This document shows, in pieces, positions 43,197 to 51,405 of a DNA stretch of 51,405 nucleotides. Every line of letters begins with the position of its first letter. Position 1 is the first letter of the stretch. The notes under the pieces were generated by a model. That model had not been told where the DNA came from. It was given only the letters and a program-made list of their open reading frames with translations, and searched no databases. Origin of the DNA: a virus; the IMG/VR virus record IMGVR_UViG_3300031772_000051, positions 1 to 51,405 of that record; one strand, given 5' to 3'. Made by a program: the position numbers and the translations under genes.

Positions 43197-45275
43197 ATGC
43201 CCAATCCAATACTAAAACCATTTGACGACGAAGTACTAGACGTTAAGAAACAGTCTCTATATGCGAGACTGAAGAGACTCTTTTCTACTGACGTTATCGT
43301 TCGCAATGTCGGTGGTAAGCAGCTTAAAATCAAAGATACTGATAGCATCATGTATGCTACAGACAGAAATAGTCTTCGTGACCGTTTCAATCGTATCCGT
43401 TCTACAGCCTACAATGCTTACACCCGTGACTTCGCACTTTCTTACCAAGCAGCACGCATGGACTTGTTCCGTGACTATGATACGATGGACATGGATCCAA
43501 TCATTTCATCTGCCTTGGACATTTACGCTGACGAATGTCTTACCTATAACGAGATGGGTAAGATGTTGACGGTTCATTCTACCAACAACAATGTAAAGCA
43601 GATTCTTGAGAACCTCTTTACAGATATTCTGAACATTCAATTTAACATGTGGTCGTGGACTCGAAACATGTGTAAATACGGTGACTTCTATTTGAAGTTG
43701 TATGTCACACCAGAATACGGTGTTTACATGGTAGAGCCAATTTCGGCATACAATGTTGAACGTATTGAAAACGCCGATCCTTACAACAAACGCTACGTCA
43801 AGTTCCAACTTCGTCCTACCGATACAGCACAAGCAGAAATCCTTGAAAATTATGAGATGGCACACTTCCGTCTCATGTCTGATAGCAATTTCCTGCCGTA
43901 TGGTAAGGGTATGATCGAGGGTGCTCGCCGTGTGTGGAAGCAGCTTTCATTGATGGAAGATGCTATGTTGATTCACCGTATCATGCGTGCTCCTGAGAAG
44001 CGCATTTTCTATACCGATATCGGAAACATTCCTCCTGCTGAAGTTGATAACTACATGCAGAAGATGATGGATAAGATGAAGAAAGTTCCATACATGGACG
44101 AACAGACGGGTGAATACAATCTCCGTTTCAACCTACAGAACATGGTGGAAGACTATTACATCCCGGTTCGTGGTGGTGATAGTGGAACAAAAATTGACAC
44201 TCTTGGCGGCATGGAGTGGACCGGAACCGAAGATATTGAATATCTTCGTAACAAGCTGATGTCAGCTTTGAAGATTCCAAAAGCATTTCTAGGATACGAA
44301 GAAGGTATTTCGGGTAAAGCAACCCTTGCATCAGAAGACGTGCGCTTCGCCCGAACAATTCAACGTATCCAACGTATTCTTTGCTCAGAATTGACCAAAA
44401 TTGCAATCGTGCATTTGTATGCCCAAGGGTATCGTGACGAAAGCTTGGTTGATTTTGAGCTTGAACTTACCAACCCATCTACCATCTTCGAGAAGGAAAA
44501 GATTGAGATCTGGTCTGACAAGGTTGCAGTCGCAACCGATATGGTGGAAAACAAGTTCTTCTCGTTCAACTGGATTTACAAGAACATCTTCAACATGTCT
44601 GAGGATGACATCAAAATCGTTAAAGACGAGGTTGTGGAAGATGCCAAGCAGCGTTATCGCTTTACTTCAATTGAGGAGGATGGTGATGACCCGGCGAAAC
44701 CGTTCAAGAAAATTGGCGGCAAGGGCGGTAAAGATTCTGAAGATGGCGGCGGATCCAGTAGCGGCGGCGGTGGTGGATTGGATGATTTGGGAGATTTGGA
44801 CGACCTAGACCTTGGCGATGACGAGGGTGGGGATGGTGGAGAGGGTGGCGACAAGGGCGGGCCCGGAGATAAAGACTTGGATGGTTCTCCAGAGGACTTG
44901 GTTAAAGAAACCAAAGTCGTAGATAATCGTGACCGAAGTGACCGAGACACCAGTGAACGTGATCAAAGCGGAGAACATAAGTCTGATGTAAGACGTGAAG
45001 ACCCATTGGGCAGGCATCAGATGCACGATAATCCAAATAAAAACAGCGAAGGAAAGAAGAAAAGTGCCATCAGTCATAATTATGAAGGTGGTTCTCCATT
45101 AAGATTGAGAGAGCAGACGACGAAACAACAACCCAAGAAGGTAGATGCGGCTCTGTTTAGTAGCTTATCTGGGTTTATGGGAAAGACCCAAAAAGAAACG
45201 ACCAAAGAATTGATTAAAGAAAGTCACTCACCAAATAGTTCGTCGCTAATGGACGAGCAAAATATACGAGAATAA
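43197..45275 (+). CDS. 20: Portal protein, gp20, with Gly/Asp-rich C-terminal extension
   Basis: 692 residues (T4 gp20 has 524). The gp20 core is clear: YNAYTRDFALSYQAARMDLF, MDMDPIISSALDIYADECL, YGDFYLKLYV, IHRIMRAPEKRIFYTDIGN, GGMEWTGTEDIEYLRNKLMS, ALKIPKAFLGYEEGISGKAT. It makes the dodecameric ring at the head vertex through which DNA enters. After about residue 500 comes a 190-residue tail of low complexity, first Gly/Asp/Ser-rich (LDDLGDLDDLDLGDDEGG) and then charged, absent from T4 gp20. A good ribosome site (AAGGA) precedes the ATG. Confidence 0.95.
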   Translation: MPNPILKPFDDEVLDVKKQSLYARLKRLFSTDVIVRNVGGKQLKIKDTDSIMYATDRNSLRDRFNRIRSTAYNAYTRDFALSYQAARMDLFRDYDTMDMDPIISSALDIYADECLTYNEMGKMLTVHSTNNNVKQILENLFTDILNIQFNMWSWTRNMCKYGDFYLKLYVTPEYGVYMVEPISAYNVERIENADPYNKRYVKFQLRPTDTAQAEILENYEMAHFRLMSDSNFLPYGKGMIEGARRVWKQLSLMEDAMLIHRIMRAPEKRIFYTDIGNIPPAEVDNYMQKMMDKMKKVPYMDEQTGEYNLRFNLQNMVEDYYIPVRGGDSGTKIDTLGGMEWTGTEDIEYLRNKLMSALKIPKAFLGYEEGISGKATLASEDVRFARTIQRIQRILCSELTKIAIVHLYAQGYRDESLVDFELELTNPSTIFEKEKIEIWSDKVAVATDMVENKFFSFNWIYKNIFNMSEDDIKIVKDEVVEDAKQRYRFTSIEEDGDDPAKPFKKIGGKGGKDSEDGGGSSSGGGGGLDDLGDLDDLDLGDDEGGDGGEGGDKGGPGDKDLDGSPEDLVKETKVVDNRDRSDRDTSERDQSGEHKSDVRREDPLGRHQMHDNPNKNSEGKKKSAISHNYEGGSPLRLREQTTKQQPKKVDAALFSSLSGFMGKTQKETTKELIKESHSPNSSSLMDEQNIRE

Positions 45276-45322
45276 CAAACACGTACATGAATATTAACTT
45301 AGAGTTTCCAATTCTGAGAACA

Positions 45323-45330
45323 TATTTATA
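45323..45330 (+). promoter_or_regulatory. TATTTATA motif, candidate late promoter
   Basis: It is followed by AT, so the site also contains a -10-like TATAAT (45327-45332). It lies 28 bases before the ATG at 45359, leaving room for a short leader. Confidence 0.5.
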
Positions 45331-45358
45331 ATTAAGTTGAAGAGTGAAGTCTAATACT

Positions 45359-46255
45359 ATGCAGAAAAGAATGCGCCATTCAAAGTTCAGAAATACCGGC
45401 ATTCTGTTCGAGCTCCTGACAAAACAGGTGACGGCAGATATTATTGCGGGCAGAGAAGAGTCCGTAGCCAAAGATCTACTCTACAAGTATTTCCGTGAAA
45501 ACACCGAGCTCGCAAGTGAGCGTCAGCTGTATAGTACCCTACTCAACGAAAAGATTAAGGATGAGACTCACGCAGAACGATTTTTTAATGTGATTGTTGA
45601 AGCTCGCAAGAAACTTAACAACAAGAAACTTACCCAACTCAAGTTCGATCTAATCAAAGAAGTAAAAGATGCTTATCCAATTGAAGAAATGTTGAAAGCA
45701 CCCGTGAGGAACTACCGAGTATTGGCTTCTATCTATAAAGTTTTCGAAGATGTTGTATCCTCGGAATGTAAATTTGATGTCAACGAAGTGTATCAGGCTA
45801 AAAACTGCATAGTTGAGCACTTAATTGACAAACCAAAAGCAATGCATTCTGAAGACGATCTCATCAACTACTATCAGACTCAGACTGAGGATATACGTCT
45901 TCTTACTTACAAACTTTTGTGTGAAAAACTCAACGAGAAATACGACAGTGTTCTTGATGACGAACAAAAGTCGGTTTTGCGTGAATACATCTGCAATGTT
46001 GCCAACACGAATAATTTTGATGTATTTGTTAAGGAACGAGTTTTGGAGATTAAGAAATCTCTTACAGAAATAGTCGCCAAGATTAAAGATTCGGACGTGA
46101 TGCGAATCAAAATCCGTGAAGTTGTCAATCAATTGGATAAGATCAACCCCGGCAAAATCGTCAAGGACAATCACGTCATGGTATTGATGCTCTCCTACGA
46201 ATTGCTGAAAGAAGTCAAAAAGCAATCAGAGGCAAAGCATGAAAATAAATCTTAA
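45359..46255 (+). CDS. Head-region helical protein, 298 aa, unknown
   Basis: The ATG at 45359 (MQKRMRHSKFRNTGILFELL) is preferred, since GAAG lies 9 bases before it; a GTG at 45344 would add five residues. The protein is almost all helix, rich in Lys, Glu and Leu, with no cysteine ribbon or membrane segment. It overlaps the next gene by 17 bases. Position between portal and protease suggests a prohead core or head-assembly factor, roughly where T4 has gp67/gp68, but no sequence signature proves it. Confidence 0.6.
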   Translation: MQKRMRHSKFRNTGILFELLTKQVTADIIAGREESVAKDLLYKYFRENTELASERQLYSTLLNEKIKDETHAERFFNVIVEARKKLNNKKLTQLKFDLIKEVKDAYPIEEMLKAPVRNYRVLASIYKVFEDVVSSECKFDVNEVYQAKNCIVEHLIDKPKAMHSEDDLINYYQTQTEDIRLLTYKLLCEKLNEKYDSVLDDEQKSVLREYICNVANTNNFDVFVKERVLEIKKSLTEIVAKIKDSDVMRIKIREVVNQLDKINPGKIVKDNHVMVLMLSYELLKEVKKQSEAKHENKS

Positions 46256-47642
46256 AGTTCTACAAAAACTGGCTCCTACCTATGGAGTAAATCCTTCCTC
46301 CGCCGTTGCTGGTCTGGCTGAAACGCTGGCTCTCTGCGAAAAGGCACCCGCCAAATACGAACCCATTGTAACCGGAGCTGGATACGAATGGAGTGACGAA
46401 ACAAACTGCTATTTGCTTGATGACCAAAGAATGTATTTCTTTGCTCCAAAAAAGATTTTCATTTGGGTTTGGGGTGGGGCATTCATGCGTGTTCTCCAAG
46501 GCAGTGATTTGATAACCAAATGGGTTCAAGGAAATGACAAATATCCCGAGGGAAAGGCAAATTCTTTCATGGGAATCTATAAACAGATGACCGGACAATC
46601 TGACGACGGTGGAGGTACTGCGGTTGCTGAACCAGATGAGCCAGATGAAGATGACGCACCAATTGACCGTTCAACAGGCGGAAGTGACATCGAAGTTACC
46701 GGCAATGCTACCCGTGGCGGCGACTATGAACCAAAAGACATGGACCCGGCAGATGCTCTTATCGTAAGGACAAAGAAGAAGATGGGGTCAAAGGGAACTC
46801 TTCCTGCTGATGACATCATTGATTTGTATCAGCAGGCCAAGAAAATGGGAAGTAACAAATTGATGAATTTCATCAAGACCATTAAGCCTCTAAACGAGAA
46901 TTTCATAAAGAAATCAACCCTTGACCAAATCATAAGACATATTGTCCGAAACGTTGTGAATGAAGCGGTGGATAGTTCGTGGAGTCCTACCCCAAAACCA
47001 AACTCTGAGGATAATGTCGTATTGTCTATTGCGGATAAAACATGGGGCAGTCCTGCCGGAAAACAATGGCGTTTGGTTAAGAGCAAGGGGAGCGAGAACG
47101 GAACAGTATATCAACTGCAAGTTACTCACCCTATCAGCAGATTTGTATGGAAGACAAAAGACGGCGGGTGGAAAGTATTGGATCCAAAAACAAAACAGTG
47201 GAGTGATGTCGCTGCCGATGTTCAGGAGATGTCGGTCTGTGCCGCTGCCGGTCCAGTAACTGGACCAAACGCATTCAAGAAAAAGAAGATTGAAGAAGAA
47301 CCTATTTCCGAAATGACCACAACAGGTGCGGTCCAAGGATACAATGTTCCCGGCGCATTTGCCCGTAAAGGCGGGAGCGACAAGGGCGTTAAGGGTTCGG
47401 AAGCACTTGGATATACTTTGACCAAGACCGGAAAGAAAGATATGCAGCGTTCTGCTGATAAGCTTTTTGAAGGAAGCGGACTTGGAAAGAATTTTGATAA
47501 AGCTCAGCGAGCATACGATAACCAAGAACCACCGGAAGATCATGATTGTGAAGAAGATGGTCATAGGATGAAACGAGTTCGTTCTAAAGGTGATATGACG
47601 CTGTATAAGTGCGGCGTTTGTGGACACGAAGAAGTGGACTAA
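46239..47642 (+). CDS. Head-region multidomain protein with C-terminal zinc ribbon, 467 aa
   Basis: It has AGAGG 7 bases before the ATG. Residues 1-115 form a folded domain (YFFAPKKIFIWVWGGAFMR). An acidic disordered region follows (EPDEPDEDDAPIDRS), then a helix (LDQIIRHIVRNVVNEAVD) and a beta domain (residues about 245-330). After that comes EMTTTGAVQGYNVPGAF, a motif I associate with head-core proteins of large T4-like phages. The last 30 residues hold a ribbon of the form C..(G)H with KCGVCGHEE. It may be a scaffold or internal head protein processed by the gp21-like protease. That role is inferred. Confidence 0.55.
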   Translation: MKINLKVLQKLAPTYGVNPSSAVAGLAETLALCEKAPAKYEPIVTGAGYEWSDETNCYLLDDQRMYFFAPKKIFIWVWGGAFMRVLQGSDLITKWVQGNDKYPEGKANSFMGIYKQMTGQSDDGGGTAVAEPDEPDEDDAPIDRSTGGSDIEVTGNATRGGDYEPKDMDPADALIVRTKKKMGSKGTLPADDIIDLYQQAKKMGSNKLMNFIKTIKPLNENFIKKSTLDQIIRHIVRNVVNEAVDSSWSPTPKPNSEDNVVLSIADKTWGSPAGKQWRLVKSKGSENGTVYQLQVTHPISRFVWKTKDGGWKVLDPKTKQWSDVAADVQEMSVCAAAGPVTGPNAFKKKKIEEEPISEMTTTGAVQGYNVPGAFARKGGSDKGVKGSEALGYTLTKTGKKDMQRSADKLFEGSGLGKNFDKAQRAYDNQEPPEDHDCEEDGHRMKRVRSKGDMTLYKCGVCGHEEVD

Positions 47643-47649
47643 GGATAAT

Positions 47650-48510
47650 ATGATTAGTTTGAAACGCATAGTTGAACAGCAAGGGTCAGAACAATTCTAT
47701 GACCTTGGGAGAGACTTTGCCAATTTCAAACGTGCTATGGATGGAACATCCGAGCAAATCAAGCAAAAGTTTGAACAAGCAATTGGAACCAGATTGAATG
47801 GTAAGCGTGTTCGTGCTCGTGCTTCCCGTGGATACAAGCAGTATGTCAAAGACTACGAATTTGATATATCAAAGGTAAGTCTGGACGATTACTATGATAA
47901 TTATGTAGTAGTGGCGTATGATAACTCCACTCCCAAGCCAAAAGAATATTTTCTAAAGCCGGGTTTCAAGATTCAAGTTCTTGGAGCGGCAACGGGACAA
48001 CCATCGCCTCAGAAGGGTGATAAGCCGGGAGACCAACAACCTCAAGCGGCACATGCACCAGTCCAGCCGAAGGAAGACCCAAATGCAGCACAGCATCAAG
48101 TAATGGCACAAGCACCGGCAGGAAAAACACCCGGCGAATTGCCAGTAAAAGAAGACGCTGGACCGGACCATTATGATGCATATTCGGTTGACAGTATTAC
48201 ACAAGATATCAAACCTTGGTTGACAAGTTTGCTTATCAAACCCGAGACTGCGCTGAGAGATTTTATTAAGGGTCTTGGATGGATGAAAAATTTAGAGCAT
48301 GGCAAGTCTGTTGCCATGTTTGACTTGAAGATTCCTACAAATGCTTTGAAGACTCGTCTTGATAAAAACATGCTTTCGGCAATTCTGGCCAAGATGAACA
48401 AAGAAGGAACTGTCAATACTCGCTATGATATAGTGAATATGACTCCTAACGAGACCAATGACGAATGGCAAGTCAGAATCAAGAAAACAATGATGGACAC
48501 AAGCGTATGA
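47650..48510 (+). CDS. Head-region protein with Pro/Gln linker, 286 aa
   Basis: The ATG at 47650 is chosen because AAGGA lies just before it; a GTG at 47620 would overlap the previous gene. Residues 1-110 form a basic folded domain (RLNGKRVRARASRGYKQYVK). About 115-185 is a Pro/Gln-rich linker. The C-terminal 95 residues are a second small domain (LTSLLIKPETALRDFIKGLG). The stop overlaps the protease ATG (ATGA), so it is translated just before the protease and may be its substrate or core partner. No family is recognised. Confidence 0.55.
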   Translation: MISLKRIVEQQGSEQFYDLGRDFANFKRAMDGTSEQIKQKFEQAIGTRLNGKRVRARASRGYKQYVKDYEFDISKVSLDDYYDNYVVVAYDNSTPKPKEYFLKPGFKIQVLGAATGQPSPQKGDKPGDQQPQAAHAPVQPKEDPNAAQHQVMAQAPAGKTPGELPVKEDAGPDHYDAYSVDSITQDIKPWLTSLLIKPETALRDFIKGLGWMKNLEHGKSVAMFDLKIPTNALKTRLDKNMLSAILAKMNKEGTVNTRYDIVNMTPNETNDEWQVRIKKTMMDTSV

Positions 48511-49142
48511 ACAACGACAAGAAACTATTGGTAGAGTGTATTACTTTTGAAGCGGACCCGACAATGCTTCACGAGTCCACTCAGCATCCAAATCAACCAT
48601 TTCGTGTTTCGGGGATATTGCAGCGTAAGGGTAAGAAGAACCAGAATGGTCGCATCTATCCAGACGAAATCCTTATCCGTGAAGCAGAGAAGTATGCCAC
48701 AACCTTCATCAAGGACCGAAGAGCTATGGGCGAGTTGGACCATCCTGAAAGTTCCGTCGTCAACCTGAAGAATGTGTCTCACAACGTTGTTGAGATGCAC
48801 TGGAACGGAGATGATTTGATGGGAACGGTTGAAGTCTTGACTACTCCAAACGGAAACATTCTTCGTGAGTTGTTCCGCAACGGCATCAAGCTGGGAATTT
48901 CCAGCCGTGGTCTTGGGTCGCTCAAAAAGATTTCCGAGAACTCCGCTATCGTCGGCGACGACTTTGAATTGATTGCATTTGACTTTGTGTCGAACCCTTC
49001 AACTCAAGGTGCATTCATGGGTCTTACTCCCGGCGCACAGGGTCAGATTGCCCTCGCTGAAGGTGTAGTTCGCAATCCAGTAAGTAACCGTTGGGAACGC
49101 ACTGACGATATCGTCCGAAACATTCTCTCCGAATTGGGATAA
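48507..49142 (+). CDS. 21: Prohead protease, gp21-like
   Basis: 211 residues (T4 gp21 has 212) from the ATG at 48507, which overlaps the upstream stop. The serine protease motifs match: NGRIYPDEIL near the N terminus, His79 in AMGELDHPESS, and Ser132 in LGISSRGLGSL (T4: GVSTRGLGSL). It cleaves scaffold and capsid proteins after LxE/IxE-type sites during head maturation. It stands downstream of the portal, as in T4, but gp22 and gp23 are not seen immediately after it. Confidence 0.93.
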   Translation: MNNDKKLLVECITFEADPTMLHESTQHPNQPFRVSGILQRKGKKNQNGRIYPDEILIREAEKYATTFIKDRRAMGELDHPESSVVNLKNVSHNVVEMHWNGDDLMGTVEVLTTPNGNILRELFRNGIKLGISSRGLGSLKKISENSAIVGDDFELIAFDFVSNPSTQGAFMGLTPGAQGQIALAEGVVRNPVSNRWERTDDIVRNILSELG

Positions 49143-49145
49143 TTT

Positions 49146-49574
49146 ATGTTCTCAAAAAATGCATTCAAAAGTTTAGTGAAGCAATGTCTTGCTGAAGTCA
49201 TTGTTGAAGCTCCGACAGCGATTGAGAAAGTCTCTACCGGAGAACGTCATCAAATTGGAAAAGCATTTGCCAAAGCAGGACTTGATGGTAATGGTCGTTT
49301 TGAGAAGAAGGAACATGGTCTTCAAGCTATCACCAGCGCACTTCACGCTTTGGGATTTCAATTGGATATGGTAACCGGAGATATAATCATGGGCGACAAG
49401 GGTAGTCGTATGTTGACTTATCGTCGAGTTAACGCTCCCGGCGCAGATGTATTCACGGAGAATCCTGAGATTCAAAACAGTCGTATCGTTTTCAATTGGG
49501 AGAGAATGGATGGTCCAACCCATCAGTATCCAAACTCTCCAAGCAAATTTGAAATCCTAGCATATGCCAGTTAA
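49146..49574 (+). CDS. Probable head-associated protein, 142 aa
   Basis: The first 25 residues form a helix ending in VIVEAP, where IVE before Ala matches the type of site cleaved by T4 gp21 (aliphatic-x-Glu before a small residue). The rest (KAFAKAGLDGNGRFEKKEHG, VFNWERMDGPTHQYPNSPS) is a small alpha/beta domain of unknown family. It follows the protease by 3 bases and overlaps the next gene by 11. A capsid or internal head protein with a cleaved leader is inferred. Confidence 0.55.
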   Translation: MFSKNAFKSLVKQCLAEVIVEAPTAIEKVSTGERHQIGKAFAKAGLDGNGRFEKKEHGLQAITSALHALGFQLDMVTGDIIMGDKGSRMLTYRRVNAPGADVFTENPEIQNSRIVFNWERMDGPTHQYPNSPSKFEILAYAS

Positions 49575-50703
49575 TCATCGAAATCTTATCAAGGAATGTG
49601 TGCTCGAAGTTCTTCAAGAGAACTTATCTGAAACCTCGACCCCACATCCCCACGCAAAAACCAAGGCAGATGTTTATGCTCTTCTTGAAAAGGCTGGGTT
49701 TAGAAAAGAAGGACAGACCCCAAGAGATTACATGGAGTATTATCTGAGTGGATTTGCCACGGTGTTTTGTATGGTTCGTTTGGATGCAAATGAAAATGAA
49801 GTTTTGATTCAACGCTATTATGATAGCGAACGAATGGATACTATGACGGGAAACCACATTGAGAAAAGTATGCCGCTCCCAGAAGCATATTCTCCAGAAT
49901 TTGTGAAAGAAGTCGTTAAGGAATGCCTTCGTCTTCAACGCTCTGTTCGTGGTGATGAATCTATTTTTGGCGGCATGGATGATGTAGGGGAAGGATTTGA
50001 CCCACAGTCTCAAGGACCAAACCCCGTGGATGACACGGGAAACCCATATGCCAAATGGAACTCTGACATGCAGAAGATGGAAGAGAACAAGGTATGCTCT
50101 CAATGTAATGGTAGCGGTGAAGGACGGCATGAGGGTGCAAAATGCACCGCTTGTCACGGCAGCGGCGAGGCAGGATACAAACCAGCTCTCACCAAACATA
50201 CCGACCCCGATTATGATTGGGATAAGGACCGTGAAGAAAAAAGATTGGGGCTTGACGAAACGATTGAATTGACGCCCACGGGTGAAGATGATTGGTCTCG
50301 CCCAGTCTATACTGACCAGAATGGTAAGACTTATGTGGACATCAATCTTGGAAATGGTACCCCATCCATCCACTCCGTAACGGACCAAGGAGAACCGGAC
50401 GTTCCAATCACAAATTTCAAACTCGTTGGTTCAACACCACAGAATAAACATCCCAATGCTCTATGTCCAAGATGTAAGAATAGTAAACCCGAGTTGATGA
50501 AGAAGACACCAGATGGAAAGGTGCAATGCACGTCTTGCCATGCGGTAAATGAGTGGGAAACGCTGTCTCCAGAACGAAGGAAAAAACAACTTTCAGTTCG
50601 TCCACCCGGACATGCCACTAAAATGTCAAAACATAGAAGCGACCAAGACGCTAAAGACCTAGTTGCTCACATGAAGAAGCAGCATCAGTCCGGCCAACAG
50701 TAA
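49564..50703 (+). CDS. Multi-zinc-finger head-region protein, 379 aa
   Basis: The N terminus (LIKECVLEVLQENLSE) resembles the leader of the preceding 142-aa protein. A domain of about 90 residues follows (residues about 30-130). Near residues 178-201 lies a DnaJ-type double CxxCxGxG (CSQCNGSGEGRHEGAKCTAC, then HGSG). A second four-Cys ribbon lies near 300-328 (LCPRCKNSKPELM, CTSCHAV). DnaJ cysteine-rich modules bind zinc and unfolded proteins, but no J domain is present, so this is not a co-chaperone of the usual kind. An internal head protein or assembly factor is possible. The motifs are seen; the role is unknown. Confidence 0.6.
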   Translation: MPVNHRNLIKECVLEVLQENLSETSTPHPHAKTKADVYALLEKAGFRKEGQTPRDYMEYYLSGFATVFCMVRLDANENEVLIQRYYDSERMDTMTGNHIEKSMPLPEAYSPEFVKEVVKECLRLQRSVRGDESIFGGMDDVGEGFDPQSQGPNPVDDTGNPYAKWNSDMQKMEENKVCSQCNGSGEGRHEGAKCTACHGSGEAGYKPALTKHTDPDYDWDKDREEKRLGLDETIELTPTGEDDWSRPVYTDQNGKTYVDINLGNGTPSIHSVTDQGEPDVPITNFKLVGSTPQNKHPNALCPRCKNSKPELMKKTPDGKVQCTSCHAVNEWETLSPERRKKQLSVRPPGHATKMSKHRSDQDAKDLVAHMKKQHQSGQQ

Positions 50704-50759
50704 TGTTGGAATTATAATAACTTTACTTCCCCCCTAATCTCAGGTATGCTTGCCTGTAT

Positions 50760-51405
50760 ATGCAAGATTTCCTGTTTTCATACGACGACATTCACCTGCG
50801 CCCAAAGCATTCTGCGCTTGGAAGTCGGGCAGATGCCGACACATCTATAACCTTCCTCGGTCACAAATTCAATCTCCCAGTAGTCCCAGCAAACATGGAA
50901 GATGTAATTGGACGCTCATCTGCTGAGTTTTTGTCTGCCAACGGATATTTTTATATCTACCACCGATTTGGAACCAGACTTGCCGTTCAATCGTTCGTCC
51001 AGATGGCGAATGATGAGAAATGGAAACTTATCAGCGCATCTATCGGCGTTGGAGCAAACTCCCTCGCAATCCTAGACGATATCCGAAATGATGACTATCG
51101 GGTTGATTTTTGGACAGTGGACGTTGCTCATGCTGACCACGAAAATGTCCGTCCCATCGTTTCTTTCATAAAGCGAGAGTTTCCATCCACAAAAATCATC
51201 GCAGGTAACGTTGCCACATACGAGGGATACCGCTTCCTTTGCGATTTGGGAGTAGATGCCGTCAAAGTGGGCATCGGTGGGGGTTCTATCTGCTCGACTC
51301 GCTACAAGACGGGTTTCCACGTCCCTACGGCGTATTCTATAAGAGATTGTGTTACCTATGGCGATAGAAATGTGCCAATCATTGCCGATGGCGGGGCAAC
51401 CCATT
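50760..51405 (+). CDS. GMP reductase / IMP dehydrogenase-family enzyme, 5' part
   Basis: The reading frame opens with ATG at 50760 and stays open to the window edge (215 codons), so the gene is partial. It starts [20 protein letters not shown], with SRAD and [11 protein letters not shown] as in Gua[34 protein letters not shown] (active Cys178) and PIIADGG are the hallmark loops of the family. No CBS pair interrupts the barrel, which favours GMP reductase (GMP to IMP, with NADPH) over IMP dehydrogenase. The active loop reads GGGSICST instead of the common GPGS.CTT. TATAAT at 50713 may be a -10, but no good -35 was found. The ORF on the minus strand here is a shadow. Confidence 0.85.
   Translation, partial: MQDFLFSYDDIHLRPKHSALGSRADADTSITFLGHKFNLPVVPANMEDVIGRSSAEFLSANGYFYIYHRFGTRLAVQSFVQMANDEKWKLISASIGVGANSLAILDDIRNDDYRVDFWTVDVAHADHENVRPIVSFIKREFPSTKIIAGNVATYEGYRFLCDLGVDAVKVGIGGGSICSTRYKTGFHVPTAYSIRDCVTYGDRNVPIIADGGATH

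Noticed and set aside
46914-47669. 251-codon minus-strand ORF
   Set aside because: It is a shadow of the 467-aa head-region gene, with biased composition and no recognisable domain.
49624-50388. 254-codon minus-strand ORF
   Set aside because: It is antisense to the 379-aa zinc-finger gene, has no family motif or ribosome site, and every supported gene is on the + strand.
51072-51404. Minus-strand ORF at the right edge
   Set aside because: The + strand frame here encodes clear GMP reductase/IMPDH motifs; the minus ORF is its shadow.
1-51405. tRNA or rRNA genes
   Set aside because: Gaps between genes are short (at most about 140 bases) and none showed a cloverleaf or GTTCRA-type T arm.

Overview
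The window is a stretch of a large T4-related contractile-tailed phage genome (myovirus, class Caudoviricetes). All 43 genes called are on the + strand and are tightly packed, often with ATGA or GTGA overlaps. No gene-free stretch exceeds about 140 bases. The T4-type identity rests on a gp55-like late sigma factor, a gp5-like hub protein, gp25, gp6, gp17 (terminase), gp20 (portal), gp21 (prohead protease), a primase and a gp46/gp47-like recombination nuclease. The host cannot be named. Two sigma70-like promoters suit a Gram-negative host, and a PL7 alginate lyase gene points to one that makes, wears or lives among alginate.

Layout: 1-2.8 kb holds the end of a leucine-rich-repeat protein and a collar-domain tail fibre, closed by a clear terminator. 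2.8-5.2 kb holds a membrane/coiled-coil protein, a host-type promoter, a 45-aa ORF, a small membrane protein and the late sigma factor. 5.2-10.4 kb is a baseplate block (132-aa protein, gp5-like hub, 221-aa protein, gp25, gp6). 10.4-31.4 kb is a 21-kb cassette of large virion proteins rich in adhesion folds (DNRLRE, LamG, PKD, Asp-box, FnIII, PPC-like, FG-GAP, dockerin-like), interrupted by a GIY-YIG homing endonuclease and ended by a strong hairpin terminator. 31.5-38.5 kb is a nucleic-acid module: RuvC-like resolvase, zinc-ribbon protein, membrane coiled-coil protein, T5orf172-type GIY-YIG protein, alginate lyase, then primase and a single-chain Mre11/Rad50-like nuclease behind a second host-type promoter. 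38.5-40.8 kb is a 756-aa probable virion protein. 40.8-50.7 kb is DNA packaging and head assembly: zinc-finger protein, terminase, portal, two head-region proteins, a 286-aa protein, protease and two putative head-associated proteins. At the right edge a GMP reductase/IMP dehydrogenase-family gene begins and runs out of the window.

How it may work together: early genes (3.8 kb and 34.3 kb) appear to be read from host-type promoters sharing the upstream element AAAATAAGTTGA. The gp55-like sigma factor would then switch on late genes. A candidate late signal, TATTTATA or a one-base variant, lies upstream of at least seven genes, and at four of them it sits 4-6 bases before the ATG, which would give leaderless late mRNAs. 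The most noteworthy points are this motif, the gp47-gp46 fusion, the free alginate lyase, the purine-enzyme gene at the edge, the two in-frame giant fibre ORFs separated by one stop codon, and hairpins abutting start codons.
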